A program made the position numbers and the translations under genes. DNA of 64,000 nucleotides from Galeopsis tetrahit (taxonomy: Eukaryota > Streptophyta > Magnoliopsida > Lamiales > Lamiaceae), in assembly GCA_963675135.1 (NCBI GenBank), contig OY776120.1, positions 60,384,063 to 60,448,062 of the forward strand, in the 5' to 3' direction. Below are positions 54,256-64,000 of the stretch, piece by piece. Numbering within the stretch: the stretch's first letter is position 1; each line of letters starts with the position of its first letter. The notes under the pieces were generated by a model. The model was not told where the DNA came from, ran no database searches, and worked only from the letters and a program-made list of their open reading frames with translations.

Positions 54256-54794
54256 TTAGCTAATTAACTCTAGTTACATACAGTATATCAATCCAATGCA
54301 CGCACGTCTCTTTCATTTCTTATCCAAGCGGATAGCATTTCTTATCCAAATTAACCATTTCTTTTACATTTCTATTAATTATTGGGTTAATTTCAAGTAA
54401 ATACACCACATTTCATCTCAATATCAATTTAATCACGACTTTTACAATTTTTTTTTAAAACTCTAACCTTTTATCGTGTTGCAATTAGATACACGTTTTT
54501 TTTTCTCCGGTCAACAATTGATGATGTGGCTTGCCGGAGCTCGCCACGTCATATTACACATATTTTTTTTATTTTCCCTATAAAGATTACACTTTATAAA
54601 AATATAAAATTTTATAAAAATAAAAATAAAATTGCAGTGTCCCCTCTGCTTCTCAAACTAAATCAAGTTTTCTTCTATCTTTCTCAAACTAAATCAAGTT
54701 ATTCTCTTCTAACCATAAAAATTAAATAAAAATAAAAATAAAACTCTCGGCATCTTCGACGTCTTTTTCGCTTCTCAAACTGACACTACAAAAT

Positions 54795-55075
54795 AATGGT
54801 CAGAAGGCAACAACAAAAGGCAACGGCAGGCTACCGTTGCCAATTGGCAACGGCATTAATAACGGGAAGGAAAAAGGCGACGGGGGCGGGTGCCGTTGCC
54901 TTAAGGCAACGGATAAGGCAACGGGAGTGGGCCCCGTTGCAAAAAGGCGACGGCATATAAGGCCCGTTGCCAAAAGGCGACGGCAGTGGGCCCCGTTGCC
55001 ATTTGGTAACGGGCCCCCAGTCGCTAAAAGGCAACGGCAGTGGGCCCGTTGCCTTTATCGTTGCCCTAATTCAAT
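54795..55075. repeat. Left subterminal array of CACTA element 2
   Basis: Over a dozen copies of GGCAACGG, GGCGACGG, GGTAACGG or their complements in about 280 bp, several as inverted pairs. They contain CpG and are probable binding sites of the TNPA-like protein, by analogy with En/Spm. Confidence 0.75.
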
Positions 55076-55870
55076 TAAAATTGGGTCCAGAACCTCATTC
55101 TTCTTCATTCAGCGGCGCACACACACCTCCATTACACAAATTAAACCTCCAAACTCAACATCCACGTTCGTTTGCAGATCGGACTCGGTTCTTGACCATT
55201 TGTGTTCTACACTTCGACGGGAGCATTTCTACGGTAATTTTTTTCGTTTTAATCGGTTAAATTTGAAGTTATATGTATATATATAGTTTAGTATATATAT
55301 GTATATATATGCATATATGTTGTATGTATATATAAAATTGTTAGAATTGTTAATTTTTATGCATGCATGCATGTGGTAATTGTTAGAATTTAATTGTTAG
55401 AATTATATTGTGTTAGACATGTATTTTATATGTATGTATGTTTTAATTAATTAATTAAGTTATATGAATTTAGTTGTTAATTAGGGTGTTAGAATTATAT
55501 ATATAATTGTGTTATGTCTATATATGAATTTATTTGTTAATTAGGGTGTTAGAATAATTATTAGAATATATTTGAAATTATATTAATTAATTTTAATAGA
55601 GTTGGAGGAATGAGACGTTGGTTGTTAATTTGTGTGTTGTAGACGTACGTCGATTGACATGATGAATTATTCAAGTCGTAGTTGGATGTATAGTCCAAGA
55701 TTAGTGAATGAGATTAATTGCTAAACAATGTTATCTAAATATTAATTCCTTAATTATATTCCTTATTTATATTCTAGTGTTAATCATTAAAGTGATGTTC
55801 ATATATAATGTTTTTTAATTGTTACAATGTTAAACGTTAATAATGTTTTAATGTACGTTCATTTTGATAG

Positions 55871-57632
55871 ATGAGTGGTCGTAGACATGGTTCTGGACAG
55901 GGCTCTGGTCAGGGTTCTACTGGTCAGGGTTCTACTGGACATGGGCGAGGTAGAGGTAGAAGTACTAGAGGTAGAGGAGAGCCGGTGGATGAGACACCGA
56001 TTGTGCACACACCACAGGGTTTATATATGCCCGATATGACCCAGCTACAGTTGCCCGAAATGAACCTAGATTCCTATTACACTCAGGTGCCTCATATGGT
56101 TCCACAGCAACCATCCCCTCCACAGCAACCATCCACTCAGGCCAGCATGTCTTATGATGCACCCGAGAGTCGCATTTTACTGTGGATCTACCTTGATACG
56201 TAAGTATATTCCTTATTTAATTTTCATTAGACGTATGTATAACGTGTTTATTAATAATTTTTTTTATTATTATAAAATATGTGTAACAGGTTGATGCCTT
56301 CAAATTTGATTTCGAGGACGATCAGGTCGATTATGTATAGGAATATGGAGCTTGGGGCACACACCTTTGCCAAGATATCACCCGGCACGATACAGCGGTG
56401 GTGGGAGACATTCCAGGTATAAAATCACTTTACATTAACATTTTGTTATTTTTTTATATTAATTCATTAATTCATTTTTTTTTGCAGACCGAGGTCAGGT
56501 GGGACCCTCGAATCACATCTACTGAAGAGGTGTACAGGCTCTTTCTTCAAAGAGCAGCAGGTCGGTACACTGGCATGTTATCAAACGTCAAGAAAGCATG
56601 GGTGAGGGAAAAGAAGAGGCCGAGGTGGGATGTCAATGTTTGGAACGACTTAGTTCGTCACTGGAACGATCCTGAAACAAATAAGAAGAGCGAGCAGGCT
56701 CGTAAGAACCGCTTATCCGAGGCTGGATGTCCGGGTACTGGGTGTGGTACTCATAAAGGCGGAGCTCGTGGAGCAGCAGAGGTCGCACGACGCATTGTAA
56801 GTATTTGTGGTCAATTATACTTCATTTTAATTAGTTAATTATTTAGTTAATTATACGTATATGTCTTCAATTCAAAATACAGGAGGAGAAGATGGGACGC
56901 CCTGCCCACGACTGGGAGATAGCTGAATATTATCACCGTTACGAAAACGGCACATACAGCTATGGTTATATGGGTGATATACTTGTAAGTGTGTACATAT
57001 ATATATACATTACATTATATAACAAATATATATTTAATTTTACTTGAAAATGTATTAACCCACTTTTAAATGTGCACGTATAGGACCAGGTACAGGAAGA
57101 GTTGACCAATCAATTAGGAGATCCGTCAGATGAACCTACTTCAGAGGATGGTTCCCAGGGCCCAACTATAACCGACATGTCTAATTTGTTCGTGAAGAAG
57201 GTCGGTAGGTCTCATGGACGTGTTAGGGGCCTTGGACAAGTAGGCAAGAACAGACGGGTCTCCTCCGGTCCTGGCGAGACGTCAAGTGGTACGGCTTATG
57301 GACGATTCTCCCAGGAAGACATGGACAATGCTCTTGCCGAAGAACGGAGAATCAATGAGGAGAGAGAGCAGCGCTTACTCCTACAAATGCAGAAGACGGA
57401 GGAGCGCATGACCAAGAAATTTGAGGATCAGTTGGCAGCGATGATGGGTCAGATGACAGGTCAGACGATGGGTGGGATGGGTGTGATGGGTCAGATGGGT
57501 GGGATGGGTCAGCAGATGGGTGGGATGGGTGGGGCGCCGAGGCCGTCGGGGGCGTCGCACGACGTTCATGATCGTAGCCAGGTTGATCGGGATCAGGATG
57601 ATACTGAGGATGATGGTGGTGATGAGGAGTGA
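55871..57632 (+). CDS. TNPA-like (Transposase_24 / Ptta type) protein, intact five-exon gene
   Basis: Exons 55871-56199, 56290-56416, 56488-56796, 56883-56984 and 57084-57632 join in frame with GT..AG borders; 471 residues. It opens with a Gly/Ser/Arg-rich stretch (MSGRRHGSGQGSG, GRGRGRSTRGRGE), then PQGLYMPDMTQLQLP. Exon 2 holds SPGTIQRWWETFQ and exon 3 the core of the plant Transposase_24 family (RYTGMLSNVKKAW, RPRWDVNVWNDLVRHW, KSEQARKNRLSE). Exon 5 has a charged coiled-coil-like part (EERRINEEREQRLLLQMQ) and a C-terminal Met/Gly repeat (MGGMG, MGQMGG) with an acidic tail. In En/Spm the comparable protein binds subterminal repeats and works with TNPD. No stop or frameshift is present, unlike the element 1 copy. 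Confidence 0.85.
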
Positions 57633-57749
57633 TACATTTTTATATTACTTTATTACATTGACGTTGAAGATTAATTTTTATTTTAATGTTGTGTGTGATG
57701 TTATTTTAATTAAATGGATAAGCGAATTGATATTTTTAAATGGATAAGT

Positions 57750-58275
57750 GAATTGAAAATTAGAATGAATTTAAATGAAGTGATTAGAATAAATTTACAT
57801 GTATAATCGAAAATTAAATAATTATACTCAATGTTGTATGTAATTATAATGTTGTGAATTGAAAATTAGAATGAATTTAAATGAAGTGATTAGAATAAAT
57901 TTACATGTATAATCGAAAATAATTATACTCAATGTTGTATGTAATTATAATGTTATGAATTGAAAATTAGAATGAATTTAAATGAAGTGATTAGAATAAA
58001 TTTACATGTATAATCGAAAATAATTATACTCAATGTTGTATGTAATTATAATGTTGTGAATTGAAAATTAGAATGAATTTAAATGATGTGATTAGAATAA
58101 ATTTACATGTATAATCGAAAATAATTATACTCAATGTTGTATGTAATTATAATGTTGTGAATTGAAAATTAGAATGAATTTAAATGATGTGATTAGAATA
58201 AATTTACATGTATAATCGAAAATAATTATACTCAATGTTGTATGTAATTATAATGTTGTGAATTGAAGATTAGAA
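57750..58275. repeat. 101-bp tandem array of CACTA element 2
   Basis: GAATTGAAAATTAG-type starts lie at 57750, 57856, 57957, 58058, 58159 and 58260, a period of 101 except for the first step (106). The unit carries TAATCGAAAATAATTATACT and CAATGTTGTATGTAATTATA. It lies 3' of the TNPA-like gene, as in element 1. Confidence 0.9.
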
Positions 58276-58549
58276 TAAATTTAAATAGTGTAAATTAATT
58301 AATGATACCGTAATTAAATTATTTAATTTGAAAAACATTATAATTTAGTTAATTCTCATTTAGAAATAATTATGATATGCTTTGACAATTTAAATTTAAT
58401 AAGCAACAATTAAACTTAAAATGGATTGAAATAAAGAATTGAAACTAAAATTAAATTGAATATATATTAATTGTGTTCACAACATGACGACTAAAGCTCC
58501 TAGCCTAAACGGCACACAGGGGCGCCCAAAACTCTACAGGACCGAGAGG

Positions 58550-58740
58550 TCCCGTGTTCGAAACCCAGCTGGAGCGAAAAATTTCGAAACCCAGCTGGAG
58601 CGAAAAATCGCGAATATTGGTGGCCTAGTGGTGGGGGGTGTGTTGGTTGCCTTATGGAGCGAAAAATCGCGAATATTGGTGGTCTAGTGGTGGGGGGTGT
58701 GTTGGTTGCCTTAGAGACCTGGGTTCGAAACCCAAGTTCT
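58550..58740 (+). other. tRNA-like module (A box / B box), partly duplicated, in CACTA element 2
   Basis: TGGCCTAGTGG (58621-58631) and TGGTCTAGTGG (58680-58690) look like Pol III A boxes. GGGTTCGAAACCC (58721-58733) is a perfect B-box-like sequence, and GTGTTCGAAACCCAGC (from about 58554) is another. A segment of about 60 bp containing GCGAATATTGGTGG and the A box is duplicated in tandem. A SINE head or a captured tRNA fragment is inferred; no complete tRNA fold was found. Confidence 0.5.
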
Positions 58741-58744
58741 CATT

Positions 58745-58945
58745 TTTTTAAAGGTAACAAAAAGGCGACGGCTGGGCCCCGTTGCGAAAAGGCGACGGCT
58801 GGACCCCGTTGCGAAAAGGCGACGGCTGGACCCCGTTGCGAAAAGGCAATGGCCTCCACGCCCTTGCCAAAAGGCGACGGCCACCTGCCGTTGTCAAAAG
58901 GCGCCTTCTTGATTAGTGAGGGGGAATCCGTTGCCTTCCCCCTCG
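58745..58945. repeat. Right subterminal array of CACTA element 2
   Basis: Repeated units of about 28 bp (AAAAGGCGACGGCTGG(G/A)CCC followed by CGTTGCG) and further GGCGACGG/CCGTTGCC words directly before the right terminus. They mirror the left array. Confidence 0.75.
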
Positions 58946-59858
58946 CCATTTTGGCAATTTTTTGTGGTGTGAACAGAGTTCTTGTTATTCGCGTCTTTCT
59001 CACTTCTCACTTCTTAAACTCAATCAATCAAGTTCTTCTTTTCAAATCCTAAAAATCAAAATCATAAGGGATATAACATTTTTGTTGCAATAATCATTAG
59101 TGTTAAACACATTAATTCCTAGAATATTTTTCTCTCTCATAATAAAGCATATAAATTGTAGTTCTCGAACTAGTTGAACAAAATAATAAAAAACCTCCAA
59201 CAAGGTTACCTTCAGTATACACCCAAATACAATAATTAATTGAGGTCCACCGAAAAAAAATTATAGTTCTCGAACTAGTTGAACAAAACAACAAAATTAT
59301 TAAATAATTTAAGAATTCCTGAAGAAATAAATCACCATATCACCAATGATCATGGATTAGATGCGCCTGTCAAAAAAAATGGATTAGATGTGTGAGTTTT
59401 TTTTTTTGTATAATTTTTATGGTTAGAGGAGAATAACTTGATTTAGTTTGAGAATGATAGAGAAAACTTGATTTAGTTTGAGAAGCAGAGAAGACGCATG
59501 AAATTTTATTTTTATAAAATTTTATGGTTAGGAGAGAATAACTTGATTTAGTTTGAGAATGGTAGAAGAAAACTAGTTTGAGAAGCGGAGGAGACGTATA
59601 CAATTTTATTTTTATTTTTATAAAATTTTATATTTTTATAAAATGTAATCTTTATAGGAAAAATAAAAAAATATGTGTAATATGACGTGGCGAGCTCCGG
59701 CAAGCCACATCATCAATTGTTGACCGGAGAAAAAAAATGTGTATCTAATTGCAACACGATGAAAGGTTGGGGTTTTAAAAAAAAATCGTAAAGATCATGA
59801 TTAAATTGATATTGAGACTAAAGGTGGTGTATTTATTTAGAATTAACCCTTAATTATT

Positions 59859-60330
59859 TATTGTTTCTTTAACTAGCTAGTTGCCTAGCTTGTTTAATTA
59901 GGTCGACATTTAAAAAAAAAAAAAGAGACAGAACCTTAATTAATTATGACACAATTACAAATATTCATATAATTTCTATAAACAAACCAACAAGGGTTTC
60001 CATATTGGTGTAATTAAAATTCTAGCGGATAAAAAATAATAAAATTAAATACGTATGTTTTATGCTTGTTTTTCTTCATTATTTTAAATGTTGTTACCTC
60101 CATAAATTGTTAATTTTAATAATGATTGGCGTGTGACTCTCTAAGTCACACTAATAGAAGTATATGTAGTAGTATGTTCAATTTACACCACAAATTTTCA
60201 AATATTATAAATAAAGAGATTATTAACTCCCTGGTTCAAAATTTTCCCCCTTAGTCTTAGAAGATACATGCGAAAAAATGTGAAATTTTTTTCCACATGT
60301 CATTACAAAATCTAAGGTAAAAGGTGTGAT
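59859..60330. other. AT-rich intergenic stretch
   Basis: No gene, repeat border or motif that I can support. Confidence 0.4.
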
Positions 60331-60354
60331 CTTATGTCCTTCATTTTTATTTTT

Positions 60355-60730
60355 GCAAGAATTAATATTTCATCTGTATTCTCTCTCTTCCCTCTCTCAT
60401 TAATTTCCTCCCTCTTCTCTCTCTCATTAATTTCCTCTCTCCTCTCCCCTCCCAGAAATTGTAGTGGTCGTTCAACACCCCTCTCCATTTCCGGCGGCCC
60501 TCCAATGACGACGGCGACACGAGTGGTGGGTTCACGGTCTCCATCTTCCTCGGCCCGCTCCCGACTTCGTCTTCTAACAGCGGCGACCATAGCGATGTGG
60601 CTTCGTCTACTAAGGTTTGTTCGAAACCCTCCTCCACGCCGTTGCAGAGCCTGAATGCTCCGTCAAGGGGCTCGTCTTCTCCGATCGCGTGGTGGCGGCG
60701 TAGATCTAGGGTTTTGTGGGTGGTGTTGAC
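60355..60730 (+). other. CT-rich, GC-richer patch, possible 5' end of an unrecognised transcript
   Basis: A CT-repeat tract (CTCTCTC, about 60380-60450) is followed by a GC-rich stretch with an open plus-strand frame (MTTATRVVGSRSPSSSARSR from about 60505) and a possible donor GTAAATTT at 60735. CT-rich tracts before ATG are common in plant 5' UTRs. No protein family is recognised, and no second exon could be joined. It may be a gene start, a non-coding RNA or chance. Confidence 0.25.
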
Positions 60731-61204
60731 TCAGTAAATTTTTATTTTGGTGCCTCTCTCTAAAAATCCATCTACTTTCTTTACTTTAGAAAATATTGTT
60801 AAAATTCAGCTTCTGATTTGGGGCTTTTGTTTTAGTTACTCTTATTTTTGTTTATTCTAGGTAAAATTGTGTTCTGGGTGGATGTGTATATGAACTGTTC
60901 AACATAATTGTAAAACAGGTATTTCGACCACGTTCTTGGGTGGATGAAGAAATCTGTAAACCCTCCCATCAATGGCGTTTTGGGATCTGATTGTTGTTTT
61001 GTTTCTGTAGTTTTTTTTTGGGAGTGTTTTCTTGATTTATTTCTTTAGTTTGTGAATCAAATTTTGTTTCTTTAGTTTTTGAATAAAATTTGTAAACCCT
61101 TTCCACATTTTTCCAGATCCTCTGATCTGCTTCTGCTAAGCTTGAGAAGCCATCCTGGAAAGCCTTCATGCACTGTTACTTCATTGGTAGAAATGGAAAT
61201 CAGT

Positions 61205-62047
61205 ATTTCGATCTCCTTTTTTGTATATTTGATTTTACTGTTTATTCTGATGTGTGTAATGTTTCCTTTTGATTAAGTGAATTGGAAAATGCATTGATTT
61301 ATCCAGAAGCCGTATTGTTGTTAGGGAGGTATCAGGTATGTAGGAATGATTTGTTCTTCCACTGATTTTCCTTGATGAAATACAGATTTGAGCTTTTCTA
61401 TTTGAGTCATAATGATGTAGTTGATTGATGAGAGAATGAGAATAGACTAGAAGATTCTGCCTTATTTATATTGGTGTAGTGATCTTATTATGTTAGTTAT
61501 GAGTGGAATTAGGATGCATAATTTTGACTTGTAGAGTGAGTGGCATTTAACCAATTAAGTTTGGTGTTTGAATGGAAAGCAACAGTAATTTGTCAAGGTT
61601 TGGTTTGGCAGCCAGATGAATTTGAAATTGACATATTGGTCAATGGTAATTCTTGGCAAGTTCGTCACTAAAATACAGTAAGTAAAATAATTTCGTAAAA
61701 CTTTAGATACTAGGAAAATTCTTGATTGTTGCTTTGTTCCTTCGTTTTATATCTCGTGGTTTTGGACAACCAGTCCTAGGAATATCTAGGCTTAAATCGA
61801 ACTTTAAAATAAGGTCTCATTCCTTCAGAAGATAACCAACAAATCAATATTTCTCCTTTTTTGTAATTTTGGTTTTACTGTTTATTCTGATGTGTGTAAT
61901 GTTTCCTTTTAATTCAGGGAATGGAAAAAGGCATTGATTTATCCAGAAGCTGTATTGTTGTTAGGGAGGTATGTAAGAATGATTTGTTCTTCCACTGATT
62001 TTCCTTGATGGAATACAGATTTGAACTTTTCTATTTGAGTTATAATG
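61205..62047. repeat. Diverged direct duplication, about 200-bp copies 640 bp apart
   Basis: Copies at about 61205-61412 and 61848-62047 share TTTACTGTTTATTCTGATGT, ATTTATCCAGAAGC, TTGTTGTTAGGGAGGTAT and TTCCACTGATTTTCCTTGAT. They differ by scattered substitutions and a 5-base indel (TCAGG). No target duplication or protein is visible. Confidence 0.75.
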
Positions 62048-64000
62048 GGCTGATAGTTTGTGTTAAATATAAGTTAACCCGTATGTAACTCATATACAAG
62101 AATCCAACTCAAGAAATTATTACATAAGATTATAGTATCAATCTACTTCAATTTGTTTTCTTGATTAAATATTCTTTTTTCCTAATAAATTCTAGGAAGA
62201 CACTTGTTAAGTTGTTATGAATCTTGTATTTGGTTGATTAATTATCTTGTATCTACCAAAATCGTATTTTGATACTACATTTCATGTTGCAAGGTCAAAA
62301 TTGTTCCCAAAGAAATACGCCCATGTAGTTTTGCAACATTTAATATGTGAAGTTGAAGCTACACTAGTTTTTGCAGCATTTAATATGTGATGTTTTGGTA
62401 CCTTATATTTTTCCTCATTTTGTTCCCATGTGTTTCAATATTCATGCTCCAACTATTCCTTAGACTACAAAGTTAATGTAAAGTGGCTAAATAAATGTTG
62501 TAGTTATGATTTTTTTTTTTTGGTGATAAGAAACAAGAAATTTTTATTAAAAGTTTTAAGGTGATGAGAAGGGACAAGATGCAGGAATAAAAGGTCTTAA
62601 ATACTTGATGATTAGAAGCTCTTCAAAAAACCCAAAATTTTACTCTAAAGATTCCTCTTAGTCCTCAAAGATTCTTCTGTTTCCCTCTTAACTTTTTTAA
62701 TTTATAACTTAATGTATAATAGTGCTTCTTGATGTTCAATATTTAATTATATTCAATATATATGGATATTCAGTGTTCAATATTTAATATATATATGTCG
62801 ATATTCAGTTAAAAGAAAGAAAATTGAATTAATAAAGTTTAATAAAAAAATTTGAAGAAAATTTGATAGAAAAATATATTATACTAATTAATTAATATAT
62901 AATTAAAAATTCTGAATTAAAAATTTGACGTAATTTTTGAAAAAAAATTCTGAATAAAAAATAAAAAACTAAAAAAATCAAGTAAATTCTGATTTAAAAA
63001 ATTGAATTAAAAAAATTGTGTGAATTAAAAATTTAAAAAAATCTGAATAATAATTTTAAAATAAAAATTTGGAGTCAAAATATAAATAAAAAAATTGAAT
63101 AAATCTAATTTGAACACAAAATGTTCAATATACTTATCGATGTACAATAATTATGTAAATGTTCAATATACTTATCGATGTAAATGTTCAATATACTTAT
63201 CGTTGTACAATATATATAATTACTATTAATTAAAATCTGAATATAAAATCTTAATAAAGAAGATTAAATTAATAAAATTTAATAAAAAAGTTTGAGTTAA
63301 GTTGATAGAAAAATTCAATATATATATAATTACAATTAATTAAAATATTAATAAAGAAATTGAATTAATAAAATATGATTTGACAAGTTAAAGTCAAAGA
63401 CTTTTAGTAAGGAGAGATAAAACTATATTATTCTAATTAGTTAATATATTATTAAAAATATTTTTTATATTAAAAAATAAAAATTTTGAATTTAAAATCA
63501 GAATAAAAAAAATATTTAAAAAAATTGACGTAATTTTTTGAAAAAAAAGTTCTGAACAAAAAAAAATCTGAATAAAAAAATAAAAACTAAAAAAATCAAG
63601 TAAATTCTGATTTAATAAATTGTGTGAATTAAAAATAAAAAAAAATCTAAATAATAATTTTTAAAAAAAATGGAGTAAAAGCAGAATAAAATATGAATAA
63701 AAAAATTGAAAGGGTTGAGTGAGAAAGGTGTAATTGCAGGTTGATGGGACTGATTCTTGAATCTTGAGTTTGAAAATTTTATTTTGCCCTTTTCAAGTAA
63801 ATTGAAGGGCTCATTGGTCTTTACAACTCTCCAAATTGTATCACCTGCCTCTAAAAAACATTGTTTGTTCATTAGGTTCTTAGGGGTCCCCATTTGTACT
63901 ACTCCCCACTTTGCCCATAAATAAAACCACAAGATTCATTTCAAAGACATCCATTCTCACTCGTGGGTTAGATTTTTATTTTTTTTTGACAGGTCCTTTA
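62048..64000. other. AT-rich stretch with repeated low-complexity text, no supported gene
   Basis: From about 62770 to 63680 the sequence is extremely AT-rich. AAAAACTAAAAAAATCAAGT followed by AAATTCTGATTTAA occurs at about 62968-63000 and 63586-63616, and TGTTCAATATACTTATCG three times near 63121-63203. A minus-strand ORF of 106 codons at 63612-63932 has ordinary composition only in its first 60 codons and no recognised family; it might be an exon of a gene outside the window. Confidence 0.35.

Larger units (their letters stand above)
54784..58969 (+). mobile_element. CACTA element 2, internally deleted, 4186 bp
   Basis: The left terminus is CACTACAAAATAATGG at 54784; the right terminus, reverse-complemented, is CACCACAAAAAATTGCC. 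A perfect 3-bp target duplication TGA lies at 54781-54783 and 58970-58972. The subterminal GGCAACGG array, leader, TNPA-like gene, 101-bp array and tRNA-like module match element 1. The TNPD gene is gone: text equal to element 1 up to about 29412 joins at about 55715 to text equal to about 34650, sharing ATTA at the joint. It lacks its own catalytic transposase, but its TNPA-like gene is open. Confidence 0.92.
54384..59849. mobile_element. Long-TIR MULE-type MITE, opened by CACTA element 2
   Basis: The left end starts GGGTTAATTTCAAGTAAATA and the right end, reverse-complemented, starts GGGTTAATTCTAAATAAATA. Inverted repeats run about 380 bp and share CGCCACGTCATATTACACAT, TTGACCGGAG and TTCTCAAACTAAATCAAGTT. 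A perfect 9-bp target duplication TTAATTATT lies at 54375-54383 and 59850-59858. The CACTA element at 54784-58969 sits inside. Without it the MITE is about 1.28 kb. It belongs to the same terminal family as 32649-33330. Confidence 0.88.

Noticed and set aside
54837..55286. Plus-strand ORF of 149 codons at the left end of CACTA element 2
   Set aside because: It is a translation of the GGCAACGG repeat array (repeated ATGVGPVAKRRR-like text), not a gene.
57750..58275. CRISPR-like array
   Set aside because: The units are continuous 101-bp tandem repeats without unique spacers, inside a plant transposon.
58680..58740. Functional tRNA gene
   Set aside because: The A and B boxes are present, but no complete cloverleaf with acceptor stem could be built by eye.
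58654..59052. ORF over the right end of CACTA element 2
   Set aside because: It translates the tRNA-like module and subterminal repeats and runs past the element's end.
63612..63932. Minus-strand ORF of 106 codons at the window end
   Set aside because: Half is low-complexity Phe/Ile text from AT-rich DNA and no family is recognised; it is mentioned only as a possible exon.

Overview
The window is nuclear DNA from a flowering plant. Genes have many short introns with GT..AG borders, one protein starts with a plastid-type and another with a mitochondrial-type presequence, and the AT-rich intergenic DNA is packed with plant transposons (Stowaway, PIF/Harbinger, hAT, MULE, CACTA, Copia, Gypsy). 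The gene set (FAD4-like desaturase, CYP716-like P450, mCSF1-like CRM protein) fits a core eudicot; the species cannot be told from the sequence.

Layout. 0-5 kb: end of a Stowaway MITE, a 1.25-kb solo LTR, and an intact single-exon FAD4-like desaturase gene (minus). 5-17 kb: a transposon block with a 6.6-kb MULE-type element carrying a broken plant-mobile-domain gene, a solo LTR inside that gene, a Copia tail and a 1.1-kb Harbinger-like element. 17-26 kb: the main host-gene island, with a seven-exon permuted papain-like (C92-type) hydrolase gene (plus), a CYP716-like P450 pseudogene with three frame-breaking deletions (minus), and an intact single-exon DTW-domain tRNA-modifying gene (plus). 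27-42 kb: a 1.3-kb internally deleted Gypsy element next to a 12-kb CACTA (En/Spm) element that is itself hit by a hAT element, a MULE-type MITE and a FAR1-type MULE, followed by a 1.2-kb inverted-repeat element. 42-45 kb: a five-exon gene for a mitochondrial CRM-domain group II intron splicing factor. 45-54 kb: remnants (Copia LTR, DUF1985 relic, Stowaway) and a doubtful small gene with a telomere-like tract upstream. 54-60 kb: a second, internally deleted CACTA element with an intact TNPA-like gene, nested in a long-TIR MULE-type MITE with a perfect 9-bp target duplication. 60-64 kb: mostly AT-rich DNA without a recognisable gene.

The host genes have unrelated roles: plastid lipid desaturation, an uncharacterised secreted hydrolase, triterpenoid-type oxidation (dead), tRNA uridine modification and mitochondrial intron splicing. 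They do not form a pathway. The strongest result is the insertion history: many insertions have target-site duplications that can be read directly, which gives their order. I found no convincing new cellular system. The most unusual pieces are tRNA-like Pol III-type modules inside both CACTA elements, their dense GGCAACGG/GGCGACGG subterminal arrays, and the pairing of a full-structure but broken CACTA element with a deletion derivative that kept only the intact accessory gene.
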